A stretch of 51,177 nt of DNA from Bacteroidales bacterium (GCA_022777485.1 JALFGC010000011.1:1-51177), one strand, 5' to 3'. Positions 34,459 through 43,382 are shown, counted from the first letter of the stretch. Numbers and translations are program-made. Notes: generated by a model from the sequence alone, not told the origin.

Positions 34459-35787
34459 ATGGTTCGTGTCAATAGTCATTTCTGTCTGCTGCGGGCAGGG
34501 TATCTATTTACGGAGATTGTGAACCGCACGGCGGCTTACAAGAAGTCGCACCCCGAAGCAGATATTATCCGCTTGGGAATAGGCGATGTGCCGGGGCCAC
34601 TGGCTCCCTGCGTGATTGAAGCCATGCACCGCGCCGTAGAGGCTCAGGCGGACAAACGCACTTTTCACGGGTATGGTTTGGAACAAGGTCCGGCGTGGCT
34701 GCGGGAGCAGATAGCCGCCTTCGATTATCAGCGCAACGGTATTGAGATGAATGCCGATGAGGTGTTTGTGTCGGATGGTGCCGGTAGCGACCTTGGCAAC
34801 TTGAGCGATATCCTCGGCACGGACAACCGCGTGGCGATAACCGACCCCGTCTATCCCGCGTATGTGGATACGAATGTGATGGCAGGGCGCGCGGGTGAGT
34901 GGCTGGATGAGGCGGGGCAATGGTCGCGGCTGATTATGTTGCCCAGCAATGCAGAGAATGGCTTTTGCCCCGTGCCCCCCGCGGAGAGAGCCGATATCAT
35001 CTACCTCTGCTCACCTAACAACCCGACAGGCATAGCGATGAACAGGCAGCAGTTGCAGGCGTGGGTGGACTATGCGCGGGCGAACAGGTCGCTGATTATC
35101 TTCGACTCTGCCTATGAGGCGTTTATCCAGTCGCCCGATGTGCCGCATAGTATCTACGAGATAGCAGGCGCGAAGGAGTGCGCGATAGAGGTGCGGAGTT
35201 TCAGCAAGACGGCGGGCTTCACGGGTATTCGTTGTGGTTACACGATAGTGCCTAAAGCCTTGTACGGGGTGAACGATACAGGCGAGGAAGTGTCGCTCAA
35301 TGCGCTATGGTATCGGCGGCAATGTACGAAATACAATGGCACGAGTATTATCTCGCTGCGCGGTGCGCAGGCAGTGCTGACAGAGGAAGGGCACGAGCAG
35401 GTGATGGCGCAGATAGCAGGCTATATGGACAACGCGCGTCGGATACGCGAGGGGCTGAGCGAGTGCGGACTGAGTGTCTATGGCGGCACGGATGGACCGT
35501 ATGTGTGGGTGCGGGCGCCGAAGGGCATGGGCTCGTGGGCGTTCTTCGATTGGTTGCTGGACAAGTGTCAGGTGGTGTGCACGCCGGGTGTCGGTTTCGG
35601 CAAAGAAGGCGAAGGCTATGTGCGGTTCTCCGCCTTCGGAGACCCTGAGCGGACGGAAGAGGCGGTGAGGAGAATTAAGACTCAAACCAAACCTCAGGAC
35701 CCCCTCCAACTCCCCCTACAAGAGCACCCAAAAAATCAAAGATTTTTCGGGGACCCCGCAAGGGGGAGAGAAGAGATGACCCTCTAA
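34459..35787 (+). CDS. dapL: LL-diaminopimelate aminotransferase
   Basis: Start at MVRVNSHFCLL (34459), downstream of the promoter. RAGYLFTEIVNR, RLGIGDVPGPL, VFVSDGAGSDLGN, YLCSPNNPTG, FSKTAGFTGIRCGYT. Confidence 0.92.
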   Translation: MVRVNSHFCLLRAGYLFTEIVNRTAAYKKSHPEADIIRLGIGDVPGPLAPCVIEAMHRAVEAQADKRTFHGYGLEQGPAWLREQIAAFDYQRNGIEMNADEVFVSDGAGSDLGNLSDILGTDNRVAITDPVYPAYVDTNVMAGRAGEWLDEAGQWSRLIMLPSNAENGFCPVPPAERADIIYLCSPNNPTGIAMNRQQLQAWVDYARANRSLIIFDSAYEAFIQSPDVPHSIYEIAGAKECAIEVRSFSKTAGFTGIRCGYTIVPKALYGVNDTGEEVSLNALWYRRQCTKYNGTSIISLRGAQAVLTEEGHEQVMAQIAGYMDNARRIREGLSECGLSVYGGTDGPYVWVRAPKGMGSWAFFDWLLDKCQVVCTPGVGFGKEGEGYVRFSAFGDPERTEEAVRRIKTQTKPQDPLQLPLQEHPKNQRFFGDPARGREEMTL

Positions 35788-35886
35788 ATATCCCTTAAGG
35801 GGAGACTTGATAATAAGTAATGTATAACTATAACTAATCTCTTGCTCCCTCCCTTGTAGGGAGGGATGGGGAGAGTCCAAATTTTT

Positions 35887-37731
35887 ATGTGTGGAATTGT
35901 TGGCTATATTGGTAAGCGAGAGGCTTATCCTGTGTTAATCAAAGGATTACATCGATTGGAGTACCGCGGGTACGATAGTGCGGGTGTGGCACTTATCAAC
36001 CCCGATGGAAAACTGAATGTGTATAAAGCAAAGGGCAAAGTGGCGGAGTTGGAAGCCTACGCTCAAGACAAAGATATCCGTGGCACTATCGGCATAGCGC
36101 ATACGCGTTGGGCAACGCATGGGGAGCCGAGCACGGTGAACGCCCACCCGCATTATTCCGAGTCGGAGGAGTTGGCGATTATCCACAACGGTATCATCGA
36201 GAACTACTCTGTGCTCAAACAGGGTTTGCAGCAGCATGGCTACACCTTCAAGTCCGCCACCGACACGGAGGTGCTGGTGCAGTTGATTGAATACACCAAA
36301 CGCACGGACAACGTGGACTTGAAGACCGCCGTGCAGTTGGCACTCAATCAGGTGGTGGGTGCTTATGCGATAGCCGTGCTGGATAGGTCGAACCCTAATG
36401 TGCTGGTGGCAGCGCGTAAAGGTAGTCCGCTGGTGGTCGGCATTGGCGAAGACGAGTATTTCTTGGCTTCGGACGCTACACCGATTGTGGAATATACGGA
36501 CAAAGTGGTGTATATCAACGATGAAGAGGTGGTTACGCTGGAGCGTGGCAAAGAGTTGGATATCACTACGATAGGCAATGTGCGCAAGACGCCGGAGATA
36601 AAGAAACTGGAGTTAACGCTGTCGCAGTTGGAGAAAGGCGGCTACCCACATTTCATGCTCAAAGAGATATACGAGCAGCCTCGCACGCTGGCGGACTCTA
36701 TGCGCGGGCGCGTGAACATTGACCAGAACAATATTGCTATCTCGGGCTTTATTGACAACAAGGAGCGTTTCGTAAACGCCAAGCGTATCATCATCACCGC
36801 GTGCGGCACCTCGTGGCATGCCGGGTTGATAGCGATGTACGCGATGGAGGAGTTTGCGCAAGTGCCCGTGGAGGTGGAGTACTCGAGCGAGTTCCGCTAC
36901 CGCAAGCCGGTGATTAACAAAGACGATGTGGTGATAGCCATCTCGCAGTCGGGTGAGACGGCGGACACGCTGGCGGCTATTCAGTTGGCAAAGGCGAAAG
37001 GGGCGTTTATCTTCTCAATATGCAACGTGGTAGGTGCATCAATACCTCGTGTTTCTGACAGCGGTTGCTATACCCACGTAGGACCGGAGATAGGTGTGGC
37101 TTCCACCAAAGCGTTCACCGCACAGGTTACCGCGCTCACTATGCTTGCGCTCTGTATCGGTCGCGCCAAAGGCACGATGGACGAAGGGCAGTACCTGCGC
37201 GTAGTGCATGAGTTGGCGCTGATTCCCGACAAGATAGCGAAAGTGCTGGAGCAAGATAAGCAGATAGCCGACTTCGCAAAGACCTTTACCTATGCGCAGA
37301 ACTTCATCTACCTCGGGCGCGGCTACAACTACCCCGTAGCGATGGAAGGGGCACTGAAATTGAAGGAGATTAGTTATATCCACGCGGAGGGGTATCCTGC
37401 AGCGGAGATGAAGCACGGTCCTATAGCGCTTATTTCGCAAGAAATGCCCGTGGTGGTGGTGGCGCCGCACTGCGGCACGTATGAGAAAGTGGTGTCTAAC
37501 ATTCAGGAGATTAAGGCGCGCAAGGGGCGTGTCATCAGCGTGGTAACCGAAGGCGATGTGCTGGTGAGCAACATGTCGGACTTCACGATTACCGTGCCGG
37601 AGACGGAGGAGTGCCTCACACCGCTGCTGACCGTTATCCCGCTGCAACTGCTGGCGTACCATATCGCTGTGGTGAAAGGCTGTGATGTGGACCAACCCCG
37701 CAACTTGGCAAAATCGGTAACGGTGGAGTGA
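35887..37731 (+). CDS. glmS: Glutamine--fructose-6-phosphate aminotransferase (isomerizing)
   Basis: Start at MCGIVGYIGKR (35887), N-terminal Cys glutaminase; SIS domains ITACGTSWHAG, ISQSGETADT; C-terminal PRNLAKSVTVE. Confidence 0.97.
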   Translation: MCGIVGYIGKREAYPVLIKGLHRLEYRGYDSAGVALINPDGKLNVYKAKGKVAELEAYAQDKDIRGTIGIAHTRWATHGEPSTVNAHPHYSESEELAIIHNGIIENYSVLKQGLQQHGYTFKSATDTEVLVQLIEYTKRTDNVDLKTAVQLALNQVVGAYAIAVLDRSNPNVLVAARKGSPLVVGIGEDEYFLASDATPIVEYTDKVVYINDEEVVTLERGKELDITTIGNVRKTPEIKKLELTLSQLEKGGYPHFMLKEIYEQPRTLADSMRGRVNIDQNNIAISGFIDNKERFVNAKRIIITACGTSWHAGLIAMYAMEEFAQVPVEVEYSSEFRYRKPVINKDDVVIAISQSGETADTLAAIQLAKAKGAFIFSICNVVGASIPRVSDSGCYTHVGPEIGVASTKAFTAQVTALTMLALCIGRAKGTMDEGQYLRVVHELALIPDKIAKVLEQDKQIADFAKTFTYAQNFIYLGRGYNYPVAMEGALKLKEISYIHAEGYPAAEMKHGPIALISQEMPVVVVAPHCGTYEKVVSNIQEIKARKGRVISVVTEGDVLVSNMSDFTITVPETEECLTPLLTVIPLQLLAYHIAVVKGCDVDQPRNLAKSVTVE

Positions 37732-37847
37732 TACCGTAGAACATATAATTACCGTGTAATTATTCATATAATTCTGCAACGAATAATTAATGGTTAATTA
37801 TATGGCAATTATATGTTTGAGGATACCCCCAAGAATAGCTATAACAC

Positions 37848-38276
37848 ATGGCGCTGCATAACGATATCGGGAAGTATGGTGAGGAGATTGCTGCCAATCT
37901 GCTGACGCAAAAACGGCTGAAGATACGGGAGCGGAATTGGCAATTGGGGCATTTAGAGATGGATATCATTGCCGAAGACAAGCAGACGATAGTGTTTGCC
38001 GAGGTGAAGACGCGCACTACGCTGTTTGGCGATAAGATGCCGGCTGATTATGTGGACGAGGCGAAGAAAAGGCATATGGTGGCAGCAGCGAATGCGTATG
38101 TGAAGCACCATCGCATAGAGAAAGCCGTTCGGTTTGATATCATAGGTATCCTACTCCACCCCGAGACGCAGGAGGTGCAGGAACTGAGCCACTACGAGAA
38201 CGCTTTTCTGCCGCCTGTGCGGACAGTCAACAGCCGGTCCTACTCCGGATGGAAGAGCAAGCCACGGAGGTGGTGA
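37848..38276 (+). CDS. YraN family protein (UPF0102, endonuclease-like)
   Basis: 142 aa; GKYGEEIAANLL, LEMDIIAED...VFAEVKTR, RFDIIGI. Confidence 0.93.
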   Translation: MALHNDIGKYGEEIAANLLTQKRLKIRERNWQLGHLEMDIIAEDKQTIVFAEVKTRTTLFGDKMPADYVDEAKKRHMVAAANAYVKHHRIEKAVRFDIIGILLHPETQEVQELSHYENAFLPPVRTVNSRSYSGWKSKPRRW

Positions 38277-38289
38277 GACAGACAAAGTA

Positions 38290-38323
38290 AAGAGGCTACT
38301 GAGATTGTTCTCGGTAGCCTCTT
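38290..38323. terminator. Bidirectional terminator hairpin
   Basis: AAGAGGCTACTGAGA ttgt TCTCGGTAGCCTCTT stem between convergent yraN and the C10 protease gene. Confidence 0.88.
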
Positions 38324-38352
38324 GATTTATAGCATATTCCTGCACGAGAGTA

Positions 38353-41154
38353 CTATAGAGGTTGCCCCATGAGGTTGTATTCTACCCCTCCGCGGACGAT
38401 AATCACCTGTCCGTTGCGGAGAAGTTTTTGTGGTGCTACTGGTTCGTTCCTCGCTTGTTCTACGGCTGTAGCAGGACTTTCACGCTTTACCAACAGCAAA
38501 TGGGTGAACTGGTTTTCGTTGGCATAGAAGACAAAATAGTCATAGGTATTTTGCGCCAACGAAAGGTAGCGTATTTCTGTTTCCGAAGCAGCATAATAGA
38601 ATGTGGCAGTGCCATCTGTATTATCCCGTTTCTGCAACTCCGTACCTTCTGCCGCCAGCGTTACAGTCTTGGCTGCATTACAAGCAATATACTGATTGGT
38701 GGCACTCTTGAGCAGGTAACCCGTTTCCGTTTCTTCCACAGTCCACACATAGTCCAACGGAGCATTCGCGCTGTCTAACATGCTGCGTTCCGCCGCTCCA
38801 GCATCCACGGCAATCAAGCGGTCTTTACCCGATACCTTATCGGGCGTAAGGTAGTAGTAATTACCCGAATTGCGCTTCGCCAATATCAAGTAATCGTTCT
38901 CCGTCGGCTCAGGCTCCGGTTCGGGAGTAGGTTCGGGTTCCGGGCAGTCTACTTGTATGTAGTTGCGTTTACCGCTTGCGTTGGCACTCAGTTGGATACA
39001 TACATCTTCGGATACAGCCATGATGTCCACCGTCTGGTTGTTATCTCCATCCCAAGTAGTTCCGTTTACGAAGATGATGTTAAAGCCTTCTATGCCGCTA
39101 TACTCGTACCAGTCGCCATTCTTGGTCGGTGTTTTCCATTCTCCACTATAGCCATCGTACCATACCCAGCAAGAGATGGTCTCTCCCCACGAGGTAGGCA
39201 TCTTGGCGCGGATAGTAACGGAATCACAGTCCTTAACTACTACTCGAACAGGATTGGCATAATACCTACTACCTGCAAAATTAAAGTCCCCATCTGAATC
39301 CTTGTACATCATAACAAGCAAATATGTCCCAGGCAGGAGCGTAGTTACAGAACCTGTAAAAGTAATTTCTTGGTAATGATTAGAGGTAATACCTCCTAAG
39401 TCACTAACATCTACAATGGAGAAATCTTCTCCTTCTGTCAAGTTATTAGGATTAAACAAGACTAATGCTACTTCTTCATTGAATGTTTTAGAGCCAACAT
39501 TAGCAACATTTACTTTTACCACTGCGGGGGTGTTTCTAACAAAAGTCGTTTCTGCACCACAATTGATATCGAAACTCGAATACGTTTCAATATCAGCATG
39601 AAGAAAAACATTAAAAGGTTCAAAATTCGTATAGAAATCAGAGCCTATGATTTGTAAGCCTGTGTTAGGTGTATCATAGAACAATGAAATATAATACCGC
39701 CCCGGCACTAAGTTTGCATTACCAGACAATGTGAATGATAGATTTGATACAGAATTACAAATGAGTGTATGATTTTTAGCAATCGTATCGTAATCAATAA
39801 TAGTAAAGTTATCATCCACATACAGCGCGTATACGTTGCCAATGAAGTCTGTATTTCCACAATTCTTTATTTTAGTAGATACTGAAAGCATTGCACCATA
39901 TTTGATAGAGTCTGCAGAGGTGATTATATTGCTATAAAGTTGAATATCGTATTGGTTAGTATTATCCGATTCCGGAGTCATATCTATCAGTGCCCACTGC
40001 TTGAATGTATAATCCCCGCTTGCTCCACTACCTATACCGCCTGGTCCCGGAGTTAAACTTGAAACAGAATAATAGCCATTACAATTAGTGCTTTCGTCGT
40101 GTCCCCATCCCCAATTGAAATGGAAATAGTTTTGATTATCATATCCATCACAAACAAAAGCATGTCCTCCACCTTCACCTCTGCCCATATATACCATCGG
40201 TTGACCTATATCAAGTTGATGCTTTATGGTATCAATCCATGCCTTTTGTGTAAAATCATGATTGCAAATCGTACGCGCATGTTTAGAATATCTAAAGTAA
40301 GATTTTACTGCTTTTTCAATGGAGTATGGTTCTGCAGAACTGCCATCGTGCCCCCAATCGCTGATTCCATAATCCATATCCATTGCTACTCCACAATGAT
40401 ACATCAATGTTGCAACGGCTTTGATTTGGGCATTGTTTGATGAACTTGATAAATATGCTGGCATATTAGCCCAGTCATATTGAGTAGCACCAAAATTTGC
40501 CGATTGTGTGCCATAGTATTTGGTATTATAGGAATGATAGCCAACACCTCTCGTTGGCCAATTCCAAAATTTCATAACTTGAGCCAAAGCAGTTGCAGCA
40601 CAACCTGTCACTGTGTGATAGTTCGTATTAATAGCAAAAATATTGTATGGGCACAAGTCGTTATAGTATGGCGATTGGTCCCAAAGTGTATTTACTAATG
40701 GTGAAACGACCACTGCTACAGACTTTTGATTGTTTCTAATAGTCTCCCATTCTGCTGCGGTTTCATAGGACTGTGAGCATTTGTTAATTACGGCATACTC
40801 TATTTCTTTATTATATTCAGAGAGCAACCATTTGACACTCTCAGATGCACCTTGTTCTGAGAAAGTTCCCTCGTTCGAATAGCCTAAGATAGGGCGAGCA
40901 ATATCATTTGCAGAAACTATCACAAAGCCATTGCCATCTTCGCTATTGAAGATGTAGAAGTGTTGCTGCGGCAAGACGTCGGCTGCTTTGCGCATACGTA
41001 CTTGTGAGGGCGCATTATGTCTGCCGGGCTTTGCTGCCACATTTGCGTTTAGGAACTGAGAAGCAATCGCTTCTGCGTCTGCTTCCGAGACAAACTCTGC
41101 GTGTGCCAATAGTGGCAGGCAGAGGAAGAAAAGTGCATAGAAGAACTTTTTCAT
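38353..41154 (-). CDS. C10 family (streptopain-like) cysteine protease with Spi-like propeptide, CARDB-like and CBM26-like modules and C-terminal sorting-like tail
   Basis: 933 aa; signal peptide; catalytic region TGCAATALAQVMKFW and GGGHAFVCDGYD; NGQVIIVRGGVEYNLMG tail. Confidence 0.9.
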   Translation of the reverse strand: MKKFFYALFFLCLPLLAHAEFVSEADAEAIASQFLNANVAAKPGRHNAPSQVRMRKAADVLPQQHFYIFNSEDGNGFVIVSANDIARPILGYSNEGTFSEQGASESVKWLLSEYNKEIEYAVINKCSQSYETAAEWETIRNNQKSVAVVVSPLVNTLWDQSPYYNDLCPYNIFAINTNYHTVTGCAATALAQVMKFWNWPTRGVGYHSYNTKYYGTQSANFGATQYDWANMPAYLSSSSNNAQIKAVATLMYHCGVAMDMDYGISDWGHDGSSAEPYSIEKAVKSYFRYSKHARTICNHDFTQKAWIDTIKHQLDIGQPMVYMGRGEGGGHAFVCDGYDNQNYFHFNWGWGHDESTNCNGYYSVSSLTPGPGGIGSGASGDYTFKQWALIDMTPESDNTNQYDIQLYSNIITSADSIKYGAMLSVSTKIKNCGNTDFIGNVYALYVDDNFTIIDYDTIAKNHTLICNSVSNLSFTLSGNANLVPGRYYISLFYDTPNTGLQIIGSDFYTNFEPFNVFLHADIETYSSFDINCGAETTFVRNTPAVVKVNVANVGSKTFNEEVALVLFNPNNLTEGEDFSIVDVSDLGGITSNHYQEITFTGSVTTLLPGTYLLVMMYKDSDGDFNFAGSRYYANPVRVVVKDCDSVTIRAKMPTSWGETISCWVWYDGYSGEWKTPTKNGDWYEYSGIEGFNIIFVNGTTWDGDNNQTVDIMAVSEDVCIQLSANASGKRNYIQVDCPEPEPTPEPEPEPTENDYLILAKRNSGNYYYLTPDKVSGKDRLIAVDAGAAERSMLDSANAPLDYVWTVEETETGYLLKSATNQYIACNAAKTVTLAAEGTELQKRDNTDGTATFYYAASETEIRYLSLAQNTYDYFVFYANENQFTHLLLVKRESPATAVEQARNEPVAPQKLLRNGQVIIVRGGVEYNLMGQPL

Positions 41155-41204
41155 ACTAATAAGAATTTATTGGTTGGTAAATGAATGGTATATCAAATAC
41201 AAAA

Positions 41205-41416
41205 AAAGCGTGAACTTTCGTCTCGCTTCATCTGACATTTTGAGGTCCTGAACTACCCTATCTATCCAAATGTATGCACAAAAGCCCACGCCTTACGGCG
41301 TGAGCGCATAGGCTTGTGCTTGAATAGATAATCTTTTTTGAAAGTGTTCAGGTTTCAAAATGTCAAGTTCGGCTTATAACGCTTCTAACAAAATATGTAC
41401 TCCCAGTTATCAACTT
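41205..41416 (-). ncRNA. Candidate 6S-like structured RNA (or structured leader of the C10 protease gene)
   Basis: Long interrupted helix: 41346-41365 with 41233-41253; 41320-41330 with 41259-41269; apical hairpin 41276-41319 (GCACAA..GCC CACGCC TTAC GGCGTG .. GGCTTGTGC). Promoter directly upstream and T7 tract at the 3' end. Confidence 0.5.
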
Positions 41417-41422
41417 CGGGTG

Positions 41423-41453
41423 CAAAGGTACTGCTTTTTTCGGAAATATGCAA
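41423..41453 (-). promoter_or_regulatory. Bacteroidetes-type promoter for the structured RNA / C10 protease
   Basis: Minus strand TTG (41451-41453), 20 bp, TACCTTTG (41423-41430). Confidence 0.75.
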
Positions 41454-41765
41454 ATAAAAAGTGCATTTTACTTAATTATGACATAAGCACTACTATCTTA
41501 TTCATATGATAAGTTTGAAAATCAAATCAATAATCTAACCAAAATCTTTACTAAAAATAGGCTGATTGATATTTGTATTGTTTCGCTACGCTCAGAAATC
41601 TTTATAAGCAAGCGGGGATGCATACGACAATCCCCGATAAATCGGGATGCAAGCATCGGTATGTACCACCTGCGCACCCAAATAAATAAATCAAGATAAA
41701 AAATCTTCTATCGAACTCACAGTAAATAATGTTTTATTATTAATAAAAGAAGTACGATTATTAAG

Positions 41766-41800
41766 AAAGACGTAGTTTCTTGGCAGAAACTGCGTCTTTT
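41766..41800. terminator. Strong stem-loop (terminator-like) immediately upstream of the tetR-like promoter
   Basis: AAAGACGTAGTTTCT tggc AGAAACTGCGTCTTT TTG, 14/15 bp stem. Confidence 0.65.
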
Positions 41801-41801
41801 G

Positions 41802-41833
41802 TTTGTGTATGTGAAATAAAAGCAGTACTTTTG
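41802..41833 (+). promoter_or_regulatory. Bacteroidetes-type promoter for the TetR-family gene
   Basis: TTTG (41802-41805), 20 bp, TACTTTTG (41826-41833). Confidence 0.7.
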
Positions 41834-41841
41834 CGCAACGT

Positions 41842-41867
41842 TTGTTACATAACTATTGTTACATAAC
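41842..41867. promoter_or_regulatory. Candidate operator: two TTGTTACATAAC repeats with 14 bp period
   Basis: TTGTTACATAAC at 41842-41853 and 41856-41867, just downstream of the promoter and upstream of the TetR-like ORF. Confidence 0.55.
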
Positions 41868-41901
41868 AAGCATTATATAATTATAACCTATTTATCTTAT
41901 T

Positions 41902-42528
41902 ATGGCAAGGAAGGTTCAGTACAGCCGCGAGATGATATTGGATGCGGCGATAGAGATGGTGCGGGAGAAGGGGTATGAGAGTATTAATGCTCGCCACTTG
42001 GGTGCTTGGATGGGTTGCTCCTCGCGACCTTTGTTCACGGCATTCAGGAACATGGAGGAACTTATCAACGCCACGCGCGAAGAAGCCTGCAATCGCTTTC
42101 TGCAAGCGGTGCTGGTGGAGACACCTGTATGGCAGCAGGAACACTCTGAGGCGTCGGAACAGGGTGCTCGCTCGCTGCAAACAGCCACATCTTCGACCCG
42201 CGACTTTGGTTTTAATATCGTACGATTTGCTCGTGAAGAGCCAAATCTGTACAACTTCATCCACTGGGGCGGCGGCATCATGCCGGATGTGGCGCACCTG
42301 AGCAAGACGATGAGCGGGCGCTACGCGGCAGAGTTCGGGCTTACCACAGCAGAGGCAGAAGAATTGTTTCAGCAGATGATGCTTTTTAGTTTGGGACTTT
42401 GCTCTATGATTACCTATAAGGTGAAGGTGTTCACAGAAGAGGAAATCGCCTCGCTGCTGCAACAGCAGTTTGTTGCGAACTTGCAGTACATCAAAGCACG
42501 CGCCAAAGGCTCCGTTAAAGAGCGTTAA
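41902..42528 (+). CDS. TetR/AcrR-family transcriptional regulator
   Basis: 208 aa; N-terminal HTH (REMILDAAIEMVREKGYESINARHLGAWMGCSSRPLFTAFRNMEEL). Confidence 0.88.
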   Translation: MARKVQYSREMILDAAIEMVREKGYESINARHLGAWMGCSSRPLFTAFRNMEELINATREEACNRFLQAVLVETPVWQQEHSEASEQGARSLQTATSSTRDFGFNIVRFAREEPNLYNFIHWGGGIMPDVAHLSKTMSGRYAAEFGLTTAEAEELFQQMMLFSLGLCSMITYKVKVFTEEEIASLLQQQFVANLQYIKARAKGSVKER

Positions 42529-42650
42529 GGAAGCACAAAGGGATTTACGATTTACGAAGTACTATTTTTCCGTTAAAGACCATTAAAGAACCATTAAAAA
42601 CTCCTATCTATGCGTATTCTTCCGGCAAAGGTGGCGAAAAGGTAGATGAA

Positions 42651-42705
42651 TAACCTAATAATAACCTAATAATAACCTAATAATCACCTAATAATATCCT
42701 ACTAT
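42651..42705. repeat. 11-bp tandem array, TAACCTAATAA x3 plus two degenerate units
   Basis: Units at 42651, 42662, 42673, 42684, 42695; the last overlaps the stop codon of the next gene. Confidence 0.92.
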
Positions 42706-43382
42706 TGTCGGCTTGCGGTCTTGGGGGAGTCTGCATTGGTTTTCGGTAGCGGGTCGCGGCGGGCGTAGTCGCGCAGGTCTTGGCAGACGGTAACGAGATA
42801 GATGAGCATGATGATTGCAAAGAGGGCGATGGCAATCCAATTCATGTAGGCACGCACGGGGGCAACATACATAAGGAGTGTGTTGATGATAATCATCAGG
42901 AGGCGGAACTCGGTGGGTCCTAACTTGATGTAAGTCAGTCGGAACTCGCCTTTGAGGTGGGAGTTGATCATCACATTGAGCGTCATGAAGAGGTAGGCGA
43001 TGAAGACGAGCATAGAGAGGTCGAAGCGCACGAGTCCCGAGAGACCGATGCCTGCGAACATGATGAACTCGGTGATGACATCAAGGGTGTGGTCGAGGTA
43101 GAAGCCATAGAGCGGTCGCTGGCAATGGCGGACACGCGCGAGTGTGCCGTCTAAGGAGTCGCCGAACCAATGGATGACAAAGCCAGCACTGCTGAGCCAC
43201 AGCCATTTGATATCCATAGAAGAGAGTAGGTATCCTGCTGCAATCACGAGGGCTCCGAGGAAACCTATGAACGAGAGCATGTCGGATGTTACCCAATGCG
43301 GCATGCGCTCTGCCATCCACACGAGGGCTTTCTTTTCCACTCCATTGAGCAGAGAAGTTTGAATGCGTTTTGATTGTTCCAT
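42702..43382 (-). CDS. CDP-alcohol phosphatidyltransferase family protein
   Basis: 226 aa; DSLDGTLARVRHCQRPLYGFYLDHTLD resembles the CDP-alcohol transferase signature; multiple TM helices. Confidence 0.87.
   Translation of the reverse strand: MEQSKRIQTSLLNGVEKKALVWMAERMPHWVTSDMLSFIGFLGALVIAAGYLLSSMDIKWLWLSSAGFVIHWFGDSLDGTLARVRHCQRPLYGFYLDHTLDVITEFIMFAGIGLSGLVRFDLSMLVFIAYLFMTLNVMINSHLKGEFRLTYIKLGPTEFRLLMIIINTLLMYVAPVRAYMNWIAIALFAIIMLIYLVTVCQDLRDYARRDPLPKTNADSPKTASRQ

Noticed and set aside
37039-37779. 246 aa ORF antisense to glmS
   Set aside because: Opposite strand of a conserved glmS; no domain.
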